Shown piece after piece: positions 14,907 through 22,210 of a stretch of DNA of 22,210 nt. The stretch comes from an uncultured Muribaculaceae bacterium (lineage in GTDB: Bacteria > Bacteroidota > Bacteroidia > Bacteroidales > Muribaculaceae). The stretch's first letter is position 1. Each line of letters starts with the position of its first letter. Location: assembly GCA_910586475.1 (NCBI GenBank), contig CAJUHM010000037.1, positions 1 to 22,210 on the forward strand. Reading direction: 5' to 3'. The position numbers and the translations under genes are program-made. A model generated the notes under the pieces. The model was not told where the DNA came from and did no database searches. It was given only the letters and a program-made list of their open reading frames with translations.

Positions 14907-17900
14907 TTTGTTGAGAAATAGAACGAGAATTTAGTCGGTTGTACAGGCACATAATATTTCGGCAGCACATCCGGACCGCATGTGGCTGTCCCGACACCGG
15001 TCTGTTCGGCATCGATATGAACGGTCACGCTATTGCCCGGAATGAGGTCGGAGATATGCTGTGCGCGCTGAATGTCTCCGTCTGCATACGGGTAGGCGGA
15101 GAACTGGAAGTCTTTCTTCGAGGATGTGATTTTCAGTCCGCTCCCGTTTAGAGCAACCCATCTTACATCCGTGTGGTTACCGGCCGCTGAGGGCTTGTTG
15201 TAGATATAGAAATCGTCAACGGGCTTCACGGTCTGCAGGCCGATGCGTCCTGCAGCCTTGCGGTCTGCGTAGGTCTCTCCGCTGCGGCCCAGATATGTCA
15301 CTGATGAAGCTATTGCTTCCGGCACAGTGAATGTCAGGCCGAGACGGGGCATGTTTCTGATGACAGCTGTGTCGGGGATGAAGTCGCAGTCGATCGCAAG
15401 CTGGCCGTCTTTGTCGATCGAATAGGCATAGGTAGCATTCGCTACAACCGAGCCGCTGCGTCCCAGGATCTGTGAGGTGACATAGACTGTGTTGTTCTTG
15501 ACCTTGAGAGATGTCATCTTTTGGCTGATCGAGTCGATTCCTGATTCTACCCACGTTCTGTTTTTGCCACCCCAGGCAAGATCGTTTTCTGTTGCGGGAC
15601 GGTAGAGCGACAGAGCGACAGGCGACGACAGAACCTGATGGCCACCGATCGAAAGGGAAGTTATTTTGCCGGTCAGAGGACTGATTTCAAAGCCGGTCTC
15701 TTCAGCGCCGGTGAATCTGTTTTTGCTGCGTTTGAGTTTCGAAGGTTTGTGCTCGGCTGCTACGGCAGTGCCCGGAAGCACGAACTGTTCATAGGCCACC
15801 TCATGGTTGTGAGAGATCATCGGAGAATACTTGACGGGCTTCCAGCTGAGATCGAGATAAGCCTCGGCCTCGTCAGTTGTCTCGTATCGGCCTAGCGAGA
15901 TGTCTGTCGAAGCTCCCGGGGCGAGATCGATATCCCGCGATCCGCTTGCGATGACCTTGCCGGAAGGAGTTGTGACCTTCCAGTCGAGTGTATAGTCGCT
16001 GAGGTTGGTGAAATCGAAGCGGTTGGTGATCCGGACTGTCAGGTCCGACGGATTGACAAGCGATGCGACCACGTTCTGATAGACCTTCTTCACCTCTGCA
16101 AGTGAAGGATGGGCAGTGCGGTCGGCTGCTACAAGACCATTGCAGTTGAACGAGTTGTCCGACGGAACATTCGCAGGTCCGTAATCGCCGCCATAGGCCC
16201 AGAACTTGCGTCCATTGGGAGCGGTTTCCTCAAAAGCCTGGTCGACCCAGTCCCAGATGCAGCCGCCCTGAAGATTCGGATAGGAGTAGATCACATCCCA
16301 GTAATCCTTCAGACCTCCGACGGAGTTGCCCATCGCATGGGCGTACTCACAAAGAATATACGGGCGGTTGTTTTTAGGATCCTTTGCATAGTTTTCGATC
16401 GAGCTGACACTCTCATACATTTTTGCAAAGATGTCCGAATTCCAGTCATGGATCGCACGCTCATATTGGATCGGACGGTTCGGCTCGAGTTTTTTCATGA
16501 AGCGGTAGGCCTCTTCGAACACGATTCCGTTGCCGCATTCGTTTCCGAGCGAATAGAACGTGACCGAAGGATTGTTTTTGGATTTCGCATACATGCGGGC
16601 CTCGCGGTTGATGATCGCCGGAATCCATTCGGCACGTTTGGCAAGCGACTCGTCGCCGTAGCCGTAGCCGTGGCTTTCGGCATTACCCTCGTCGATCACA
16701 TAGATACCGTATTTGTCACAGAGGTGATACCAGTAGCGGTCCTGGGGATAGTGGCAGTTCCTGACCGTGTTGATATTGTTTTCCTTGAAGAGACGGATGT
16801 CAAGCTCGGCAAGATCTTTCGGGACGGTACGGCCCTGGGGAGAATGTGCGTGGCGGTTGACACCCTTGATCTTGATCGGCTTGCCGTTGAGCGTATAGAG
16901 TCCGTCGACGACCTTCGAAGTGCGGAAGCCCACGTTGCAGCCGACCGTCTCGGTGATTGTTCCCCGGGAGTCGGTCAGATTCATCACGAGTGTGTAGAGA
17001 TAGGGATTCTCGGCCGACCACGGAATAATATTGTTTATAGTCATGTTGAACCGGTTGTCGGCTTTTGCTGTCGATGAACCGGATGCGACAATCGCTCCGC
17101 GTGCGTCGACGAGGCGGAAGTTCAGACCCGATTTTGCCGGTTGTTTTTTATTCGACGATGCTGAGGCCAGACCCGCTATGTCGACATCGATGCCGAGTTC
17201 TCCCTTGGTGAAGGTCGAGTCGAGGGGCGAAGTGACCGTGAAATCTGATATGAATGTCGTCGGAGTCGAATAGAGATAGACGTCGCGTTCGATGCCCGAG
17301 ATGCGCCAGAAGTCCTGACATTCGAAGTAAGCTCCGGCACTCCAGCGGTAGACCTCGAAGGCAACCGTGTTTTCTCCGGCTTTGAGATATTTGGTGACAT
17401 CCCATTCTGCCGCAGTTTTTGACCCCATGTTGCAGCCTAAAAGCTGACCGTTGACCCAGACATAGTAGAACGAGGTCGCGCCTTCACAGCAGAGCACGAC
17501 CCGGCGTCCTTTCCAGTCGTCGGGAATGGTGAACGAGCGGCGATACGATCCGACCTCATTTGTCGCCGACGGAACCCGCGGCGCGTCTTTCTTGAAGTCT
17601 GCCCATTCGGAGTCGATCTCATAGGTGGTGTTGACATAGACCGTCGTGCCGTAGCCCTGACGTTCCCAGTTGCCGGGAACCGTGATCTGGTCCCATGAGG
17701 AGACATCATAATCCGGTGCCTGAAAGCCAGCTGGGCGGTTGTCGGTGCCTTTGACCCAGGAGAAATGCCATTTTCCGTTGAGCGAGAGATAGTAGGGCGA
17801 TTCCTCATACTTAAAGTCGCGGATAGCATCGATGTCGTTGGCCGGATAGGGCACGATCAGCGCATGAGGCTGAAGTTGTCCATTGGCAAAAGCATCAATT

Positions 17901-17977
17901 GTTTGCCATTCTGGAAGCTGTTGGGCAATTCCGCTGACGGCAGCCAGCACTTCCACAGAGCATAGAAGTTTTTTCAT
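14903..17977 (-). CDS. Secreted GH2 beta-galactosidase-like enzyme, LacZ type, with altered active site
   Basis: A 1024-residue, LacZ-length GH2 enzyme: N-terminal sugar-binding domain, immunoglobulin-like domain, TIM barrel (about 355-640), then the C-terminal LacZ domain 4/5 region. Signal peptide MKKLLCSVEVLAAVSGIA is followed by QQ, so the start is ATG 17977 rather than ATG 18004, which would put nine extra residues before it. The acid/base is Glu480 (S-L-G-N-E-C-G-N-G) and the nucleophile Glu544 (I-L-C-E-Y-A-H-A-M-G-N). Mg-site residues equivalent to E. coli E416/H418 survive in D-E-G-N-A-E-S-H-G. The motif R-W-S-D-G-S-Y-L-E is instead R-W-S-A-G-A-Y-F-E: the E. coli Asp201 equivalent, a galactose and sodium ligand, is Ala214. 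The substrate may therefore not be a simple galactoside. A -7-like element lies upstream; the stop overlaps the U32 gene. Confidence 0.93.
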   Translation of the reverse strand: MKKLLCSVEVLAAVSGIAQQLPEWQTIDAFANGQLQPHALIVPYPANDIDAIRDFKYEESPYYLSLNGKWHFSWVKGTDNRPAGFQAPDYDVSSWDQITVPGNWERQGYGTTVYVNTTYEIDSEWADFKKDAPRVPSATNEVGSYRRSFTIPDDWKGRRVVLCCEGATSFYYVWVNGQLLGCNMGSKTAAEWDVTKYLKAGENTVAFEVYRWSAGAYFECQDFWRISGIERDVYLYSTPTTFISDFTVTSPLDSTFTKGELGIDVDIAGLASASSNKKQPAKSGLNFRLVDARGAIVASGSSTAKADNRFNMTINNIIPWSAENPYLYTLVMNLTDSRGTITETVGCNVGFRTSKVVDGLYTLNGKPIKIKGVNRHAHSPQGRTVPKDLAELDIRLFKENNINTVRNCHYPQDRYWYHLCDKYGIYVIDEGNAESHGYGYGDESLAKRAEWIPAIINREARMYAKSKNNPSVTFYSLGNECGNGIVFEEAYRFMKKLEPNRPIQYERAIHDWNSDIFAKMYESVSSIENYAKDPKNNRPYILCEYAHAMGNSVGGLKDYWDVIYSYPNLQGGCIWDWVDQAFEETAPNGRKFWAYGGDYGPANVPSDNSFNCNGLVAADRTAHPSLAEVKKVYQNVVASLVNPSDLTVRITNRFDFTNLSDYTLDWKVTTPSGKVIASGSRDIDLAPGASTDISLGRYETTDEAEAYLDLSWKPVKYSPMISHNHEVAYEQFVLPGTAVAAEHKPSKLKRSKNRFTGAEETGFEISPLTGKITSLSIGGHQVLSSPVALSLYRPATENDLAWGGKNRTWVESGIDSISQKMTSLKVKNNTVYVTSQILGRSGSVVANATYAYSIDKDGQLAIDCDFIPDTAVIRNMPRLGLTFTVPEAIASSVTYLGRSGETYADRKAAGRIGLQTVKPVDDFYIYNKPSAAGNHTDVRWVALNGSGLKITSSKKDFQFSAYPYADGDIQRAQHISDLIPGNSVTVHIDAEQTGVGTATCGPDVLPKYYVPVQPTKFSFYFSTK

Positions 17978-18010
17978 CAGGTATTTAGGATAATGATTAT
18001 GCAATTATTA

Positions 18011-18018
18011 CAAAGTTA
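18011..18018 (-). promoter_or_regulatory. -7 promoter element for the GH2 gene
   Basis: The minus strand reads TAACTTTG (complement of 18011-18018), an exact TAnnTTTG, 33 bases before the chosen GH2 ATG. No TTTG-like -33 element is found at the right distance, so this may be a weak or activator-dependent promoter. Confidence 0.45.
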
Positions 18019-18162
18019 CGCCCGTAATTGCTATTATTGATATTCTTCATTGTTAAATTGTGTTAACACAAAGACACTCTCTTTCCGACGGCGGTATCTG
18101 CTATCGGTAATTCTGATCAGATAAACCGTGATTTTGGTATGCGCTGATACTGCGGATTGTGT

Positions 18163-18170
18163 TAAATTTG
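18163..18170 (+). promoter_or_regulatory. -7 promoter element for the DUF362-TonB receptor operon
   Basis: TAAATTTG (18163-18170) is an exact TAnnTTTG, 55 bases before the DUF362 ATG. The nearest TTTG (18133-18136) is 26 bases upstream, too far for the consensus, so the -33 element is weak or absent. Confidence 0.45.
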
Positions 18171-18225
18171 CAAAATACTATTGAGCATCATCGCCAGTCT
18201 AATGAAAATCAATCAAATAATCATA

Positions 18226-19182
18226 ATGAAGACACGACAAATTCTACTGATCGCAGCTGCCCTTCTTCTCGGGACTGCGGCATCTTCTGCAAAATCAACC
18301 GTCTACATGACACGGGAGATTTCCCCCGACGCATTGGTCAGAATCTACAAGGCGCTCGGCAGACCGGCCGACGGCCACCGCGTTGCCGTCAAAATCAGCA
18401 CCGGCGAGGGCGGAAACCCCAACTATCTGAAGCCTACGCTTATCCGGAATCTTGTCGATTCGGTCCACGGGACTATCGTCGAGTGTAACACTGCCTACAA
18501 CGGTGTCAGAAACACATTTGAGGCTCATTGGAAGACAGTGCGTGATCATGGGTTCGACTCAATTGCTCCAGTCGACCTTATGGATGAGGAGGGACAGATG
18601 AAGATTCCGGTGCGCGATCGCCGTCACATCAAGTACGACATCGTAGGCAGTCACCTTCCGCGCTACACCTATATGGTCAATCTCGCCCACTTCAAAGGCC
18701 ACGCTATGGGCGGCTACGGAGGCGTGCTGAAAAATGCGAGCATCGGAGTCGCGTCGGCCGACGGCAAGGCCTATATCCATACTGCCGGCAAAGCCGATCA
18801 GACCGAACAGCTCTGGGACAATATCGCGCCGCAGGATAGTTTTCTTGAGTCAATGGCAGCGGCCGCGCAGGCCGTCGACGATTATTTCGGAGAGAACATC
18901 GTCTATATTAACGTGATGAACAACATGTCGGTCGACTGCGACTGCGCTGCCCACCCGTCGGAAGTGCTGCTCGAAGACTATGGGATTCTCGCATCGACAG
19001 ACCCTGTGGCTCTCGACAAAGCCTGTGTCGACATAATTTTCAATATGACTCCGGCCGACGGAAACGACAATGCGCCTCTGATCGAGCGAATCAACAGCCG
19101 CCACGGAACACATACAATCGACCACGCGTCTGCTATCGGACTTGGATCTCTCGACTATGAGATTGTCTGCATCGACAACTAA
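18226..19182 (+). CDS. Exported DUF362 family protein
   Basis: A 318-residue DUF362 protein; function is not established, although several relatives are Fe-S proteins or are fused to ferredoxin domains. Recognisable blocks are H-F-K-G-H-A-M-G-G-Y-G-G-V-L-K-N (155-170), a C-D-C pair (Cys238, Cys240) in S-V-D-C-D-C-A-A-H-P, and A-S-T-D-P-V-A-L-D-K-A (256-266). A clear signal peptide (MKTRQILLIAAALLLGTAASSA, cut before KS) indicates export, presumably to the periplasm. There is no twin-arginine motif and no lipobox. I chose ATG 18226 because it places the basic n-region directly before the hydrophobic stretch; the reading frame is open back to a TTG at 18181. The 3' end overlaps the TonB receptor by 26 bases, so the two are probably coupled and may act on the same imported ligand. 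Confidence 0.85.
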   Translation: MKTRQILLIAAALLLGTAASSAKSTVYMTREISPDALVRIYKALGRPADGHRVAVKISTGEGGNPNYLKPTLIRNLVDSVHGTIVECNTAYNGVRNTFEAHWKTVRDHGFDSIAPVDLMDEEGQMKIPVRDRRHIKYDIVGSHLPRYTYMVNLAHFKGHAMGGYGGVLKNASIGVASADGKAYIHTAGKADQTEQLWDNIAPQDSFLESMAAAAQAVDDYFGENIVYINVMNNMSVDCDCAAHPSEVLLEDYGILASTDPVALDKACVDIIFNMTPADGNDNAPLIERINSRHGTHTIDHASAIGLGSLDYEIVCIDN

Positions 19183-21034
19183 GCTCATGCTCTTCTGCGT
19201 CGCGGCCACAGCCGCCACGCAGGCGTTCGCTTCGGAGACGATTGATTCGGTCATGCATCCCGGTGAGGTTGTGGTGACTGGTTCGGCAGCCCCCGTAGCG
19301 GACAATCTGCTCCCTTATTCGGTGTCGGTCGTTGGCCATGACAGGCTCGAGTCGACCGGCCAGACTCAGGTGCTCTCAGCGATCTCTGGACTTGTCCCGA
19401 GCCTGTTCGTGACCGAACGCGGAATTTTCGGCTTCGGAGTGAGCAACGGCGGTTCCGGCCACATAAAGCTCCGGGGAGTGGGTGGCGACCGGGCGAGTGC
19501 GGTGCTGATGATGGTAGACGGACAGCCCCAGTTCGCAGGAACCTATTCCCATCATATTGCTGATTTCTATGACAAAGAAAATGTCGAGCGGGTCGAGGTT
19601 CTGCGCGGACCGGGATCGGTCCTCTACGGATCAAACGCTATGGCCGGAGCCATAAACGTGATAACGGCGAAGCCCCGGGCGCGTGGCGTCACGACAGTTC
19701 TCACCTCGCAGTTCGGTTCCTGCAACACATGGCTTTCATCGCTGACCAACACCGTCAGATTCGGAAAGTTCTCCTCGATGGTCTCCGCATCCTATAACCG
19801 TACGGACGGCAACGTCTCCGGTTTCGATTTCCGGCAGGCCGACGGCTACGCTAAAGTCGGATATGAGTTTTCTTCAGCATGGCAAGCCGCTGCCGACTTC
19901 ACTCTGATGAATTTCGTCGGCAACGATCCCATCTACGCGCGGCTGTCTGATCCCGAGTCGACCGACATCTACCATCAGAACGTGACGCGGGGCGATTTCT
20001 CTGTCTCAGCCACCAATTCCTATGGCGCGACAGACGGATTCGTCAAGGTCTACTTCAGCTATGGCAACCATTTTATTGACGATCCGCGTCGTTTCCACAG
20101 CAAGGACAGCCGCGTTGGAGTGATAATCAATCAGAACTTCCGTCCGTGGGCAGGTGCATCACTCTCGGCCGGTCTTGACTTCGACATATACTCCGGTGAG
20201 ATTCCGGTTTCGGGTGGACAGAACCATACCGAAGGATCGCTGACGACCATCGGACGGAAGAAGATAGCCGAATTGTCGCCCTACATGACTTTACTGCAAT
20301 CTCTTGCCGGCGATATTGTCAGCCTCAGCGGAGGCCTGCGTGTGGCCACCAGTGACCGTTTTCATACTCAATGGGTGCCCCAGATCGGACTTGCCGTCAA
20401 CCCCGGACAGCACATCACAATAAAAGCGACCGCTGCGATGGGCTATCGTAATCCATCGTTCCGGGAGCTGTTTCTCTACCGGATGGCCAATCCCGACCTC
20501 CAGCCCGAAAAAATGTGGAACTATGAACTCTCGCTGGGGAAATCCTTTTCACGCTATCTGACGGCTGAGATTACTGCCTATTACAGCCGAGGACGAAACA
20601 TGATCCAGACGGTCGATATGAAAAACGAAAACACCGGGCGATTCATCAATAAAGGTCTGGAGATCTCGGCAAAAACCGAGCCGTTCGACAATCTGCGGCT
20701 CTATGCGACCTACAGCTTTCTCGCAACCGACCTCCGCAATCTGACCGGTGCGCCCGAAAACCAGTATTATATCGGTGCGGATTTGACTCTCTGGAAGAAA
20801 CTGAAAATCGCTCTGTCGCTCAAAGGTGTCACAGGTCTCTTTGTGGCCGAAGAAATTCGTCGGCAGAACTATGCTCTGCTGAACACGAAGATAACGTATT
20901 CCGTAGCCTCGTGGCTTGATCTTTTCCTCCGTCTCGAAAACATGACCTCCGCCCGATATGAAATAAATCGCGGCTACGAAATGCCCGGCTTTACGGCTCT
21001 CGGCGGATTCCGTTTGCGGATTCCGTTTATGTGA
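19157..21034 (+). CDS. TonB-dependent outer-membrane receptor (small, BtuB/FepA size class)
   Basis: A 625-residue receptor: signal peptide (about 1-26), a TonB-box-like E-V-V-V-T-G (37-42), plug domain (about 45-175) and a 22-strand barrel domain to the C-terminus (R-L-R-I-P-F-M). Plug hallmarks are I-K-L-R-G-V-G-G (103-110), V-D-G-Q-P-Q (120-125), V-E-R-V-E-V-L-R-G-P-G-S-V-L-Y-G-S-N-A-M-A-G-A-I (143-166, given residue by residue). It lacks the N-terminal carboxypeptidase-like domain and SusC length, and no SusD follows, so glycan import is unlikely; iron complexes, heme, copper or a corrinoid are more plausible. I chose ATG 19157, which supplies Arg/Lys before the hydrophobic core; ATG 19187 would lack them. 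It is coupled to the DUF362 gene. Confidence 0.92.
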   Translation: MRLSASTTKLMLFCVAATAATQAFASETIDSVMHPGEVVVTGSAAPVADNLLPYSVSVVGHDRLESTGQTQVLSAISGLVPSLFVTERGIFGFGVSNGGSGHIKLRGVGGDRASAVLMMVDGQPQFAGTYSHHIADFYDKENVERVEVLRGPGSVLYGSNAMAGAINVITAKPRARGVTTVLTSQFGSCNTWLSSLTNTVRFGKFSSMVSASYNRTDGNVSGFDFRQADGYAKVGYEFSSAWQAAADFTLMNFVGNDPIYARLSDPESTDIYHQNVTRGDFSVSATNSYGATDGFVKVYFSYGNHFIDDPRRFHSKDSRVGVIINQNFRPWAGASLSAGLDFDIYSGEIPVSGGQNHTEGSLTTIGRKKIAELSPYMTLLQSLAGDIVSLSGGLRVATSDRFHTQWVPQIGLAVNPGQHITIKATAAMGYRNPSFRELFLYRMANPDLQPEKMWNYELSLGKSFSRYLTAEITAYYSRGRNMIQTVDMKNENTGRFINKGLEISAKTEPFDNLRLYATYSFLATDLRNLTGAPENQYYIGADLTLWKKLKIALSLKGVTGLFVAEEIRRQNYALLNTKITYSVASWLDLFLRLENMTSARYEINRGYEMPGFTALGGFRLRIPFM

Positions 21035-21045
21035 AGGATTTTTTG

Positions 21046-21053
21046 TAATTTTG
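21046..21053 (+). promoter_or_regulatory. -7 promoter element for the BASS transporter gene
   Basis: TAATTTTG (21046-21053) is an exact TAnnTTTG, 12 bases after the receptor stop and 46 bases before the transporter ATG. Only TTCC (21021-21024) lies at the correct distance, so the -33 element is poor. The 20-base spacing suggests the transporter can be transcribed separately from the receptor. Confidence 0.5.
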
Positions 21054-21099
21054 CACGACCGAAACAGCGCCGATTGGCTGCTTGGAAAAGTTTTTGCTT

Positions 21100-22026
21100 A
21101 TGAACAGTGCGGATTTACGTCGGCAGCTGAAGCCGTGGATGCTTCCGATCGCAATGGCGGGTGGAGTTTTATTTCATGACCGGATCCATTACATCGCTTT
21201 CCTGACCCCATATCTGATCTTTCTGATGCTTCTCATAACATTCTGCCGCATTGATCCGGCCCATATCCGGATCGACCGCATGATTGTGAGACTGCTCCTT
21301 ATCCAGCTTATGGGGGCTGCCGTTGCCTATATGCTTCTGGCCGGCATCAGTCCGGTGCTCGCGCAGGGAGCGTTTATCTGCATCTTCTGCCCGACGGCGA
21401 CGGCAGCGCCGGTGGTGACCGGAATGCTTGGCGGCAGCGTCGAGAGGCTTGTGGCCTATTCGCTGGTCAGCAATGTTGCCGTAGCACTTACCGCTCCGGT
21501 CGCATTCACAGTGATGGGCGGTTCGGAGGTCGGACTGATCAACGCCTCCGCAAACATTGCGGCTAAAGTCGCGCCGCTGATACTTCTCCCTCTCGTCATA
21601 GCATTGGCCATGAGACGTATCGCTCCGAAACTGCGCGGCGCAATCGCCGGCCATCAGAGCATCTCGTTCTATATATGGGCCGTCTCGCTTCTTATCGTTG
21701 TCGGCAACTCCGTCAGTTTCATAATGGCTGAACCGGTCGATGCCATTCCGACGGCTGTCTGGCTGGCAGTCATTGCCGGTGTGGCCTGCGGAGCTCAGTT
21801 CCTGATCGGACGTATTGTCGGGCGTCGTGCAGGCGATCCGGTTTCAGGAGCGCAGGGGCTCGGTCAGAAAAACACTATCCTTGCGATCTGGATGGCACTG
21901 ACCTATCTCAATCCTCTATCCTCGATCGCTCCGGCGGCATATGTGGCCTTTCAGAACACGGTCAATTCTGTCCAACTCTATTTCCGTCAGCGGAATTCTG
22001 TCAGCCACACAACCCCGCCGAAGTGA
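21100..22026 (+). CDS. Bile acid:sodium symporter (BASS)-like membrane transporter
   Basis: A 308-residue inner-membrane protein with about nine to ten hydrophobic helices from residue 14 to about 295, arranged as two repeats as in the BASS/SBF fold. Motif-like elements include F-C-P-T-A-T-A-A-P-V-V-T-G-M-L-G-G (about 107-123), where the family has its first broken-helix region. A second is G-L-G-Q-K-N-T-I-L-A-I-W (about 265-276) followed by N-P-L-S-S-I-A-P, matching the second crossover. Known relatives move bile acids, pantoate, pyruvate or other organic anions with sodium; the substrate here is unknown. I use ATG 21100; an upstream TTG at 21082 is less likely. A -7 element lies in the 65-base gap after the TonB receptor. 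It could take an imported product across the inner membrane, which is only inference. Confidence 0.82.
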   Translation: MNSADLRRQLKPWMLPIAMAGGVLFHDRIHYIAFLTPYLIFLMLLITFCRIDPAHIRIDRMIVRLLLIQLMGAAVAYMLLAGISPVLAQGAFICIFCPTATAAPVVTGMLGGSVERLVAYSLVSNVAVALTAPVAFTVMGGSEVGLINASANIAAKVAPLILLPLVIALAMRRIAPKLRGAIAGHQSISFYIWAVSLLIVVGNSVSFIMAEPVDAIPTAVWLAVIAGVACGAQFLIGRIVGRRAGDPVSGAQGLGQKNTILAIWMALTYLNPLSSIAPAAYVAFQNTVNSVQLYFRQRNSVSHTTPPK

Positions 22027-22210
22027 ACCTTCGGAATGCCCTGCGCGTTAGAAAACTGAGTTGACCAAGGGCCGGAATCCAGATCAGACCCTGATCCATT
22101 CCCTAACCGTTTCTCTTTACCTTCTTTCCGGGTAGCCGAATCGATTAATCGCATTTACTAAGTATCTCGTATAAATAAATTAATGTATTGACATGTTAAG
22201 CCGCAGGTCT
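22027..22210. other. Intergenic end of window, nothing assignable
   Basis: The 184 bases after the transporter contain no supported gene. A 6-bp inverted repeat with a 3-base loop (GATCAG-ACC-CTGATC, 22082-22096) and a 10-base palindrome CGATTAATCG (starting near 22141) are the only structures. The last ~60 bases turn AT-rich, as expected for a promoter region of a gene beyond the edge, but no TAnnTTTG element is seen. Confidence 0.5.

Noticed and set aside
16109..17077. Open frame of 322 codons antisense to GH2
   Set aside because: It sits opposite the GH2 catalytic barrel; hydrophobic Val/Ile/Asp-rich composition is the mirror of GH2 codons and no family is recognisable.
18226..21034. SusC/SusD-type glycan utilisation locus at the TonB receptor
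   Set aside because: The receptor is only 625 residues, lacks the N-terminal extension of SusC, and no SusD gene follows; the next gene is a BASS-like transporter.
22082..22150. Short palindromes at the end of the window considered as an attachment site or terminator
   Set aside because: They are only 6-bp arms or a 10-base palindrome, with no T tract, no duplicated copy and no integrase nearby.

Overview
The window looks like a chromosomal segment from a member of the Bacteroidales, most likely a gut Muribaculaceae-type bacterium. Three things support this. Promoters upstream of several genes match the Bacteroidetes consensus (TTTG, about 19-21 bases, TAnnTTTG), and starts lack Shine-Dalgarno sequences. 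The gene families are typical: DUF4492 beside cydAB, GH92, LacZ-type GH2, a small TonB receptor, and LtaS-like membrane phosphotransferases. The G+C content is intermediate, with AT-rich intergenic gaps. The assignment rests on family knowledge, not on a database search.

Layout. 1-54 is the 5' part of a tRNA-Val(UAC) gene reading off the left edge, with a good promoter at 87-117. 292-3295 is a cytochrome bd oxidase operon (DUF4492, cydA, cydB) closed by a strong terminator. 3537-5876 is a secreted GH92 alpha-mannosidase and 6051-7223 an iron-dependent alcohol dehydrogenase, each with its own promoter. 7331-7427 is the 4.5S (SRP) RNA gene, behind a near-perfect promoter that sits inside a nested inverted repeat.

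7577-13504 is a tightly packed, apparently co-transcribed cell-envelope operon: a GT9 glycosyltransferase, two different LtaS-like alkaline-phosphatase-superfamily membrane enzymes, and a GT4 glycosyltransferase. Together they probably build and phospho-decorate an outer-membrane glycolipid or polysaccharide. On the opposite strand, 17977-13626 holds a secreted LacZ-like GH2 enzyme whose stop overlaps the GTG start of a U32-family (TrhP/YegQ-like) protein.

18226-21034 is an exported DUF362 protein overlapping a small TonB-dependent receptor, which looks like an uptake pair. 21100-22026 is a ten-helix BASS-type transporter with its own -7 promoter element. The last ~180 bases hold nothing I can assign.

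No CRISPR array, insertion sequence, phage or obvious defence system is present. The most interesting items are the two-phosphotransferase envelope operon, the exported DUF362/TonB receptor pair, the GH2 enzyme lacking the usual substrate/sodium-binding Asp, and the SRP RNA locus with its nested repeats.
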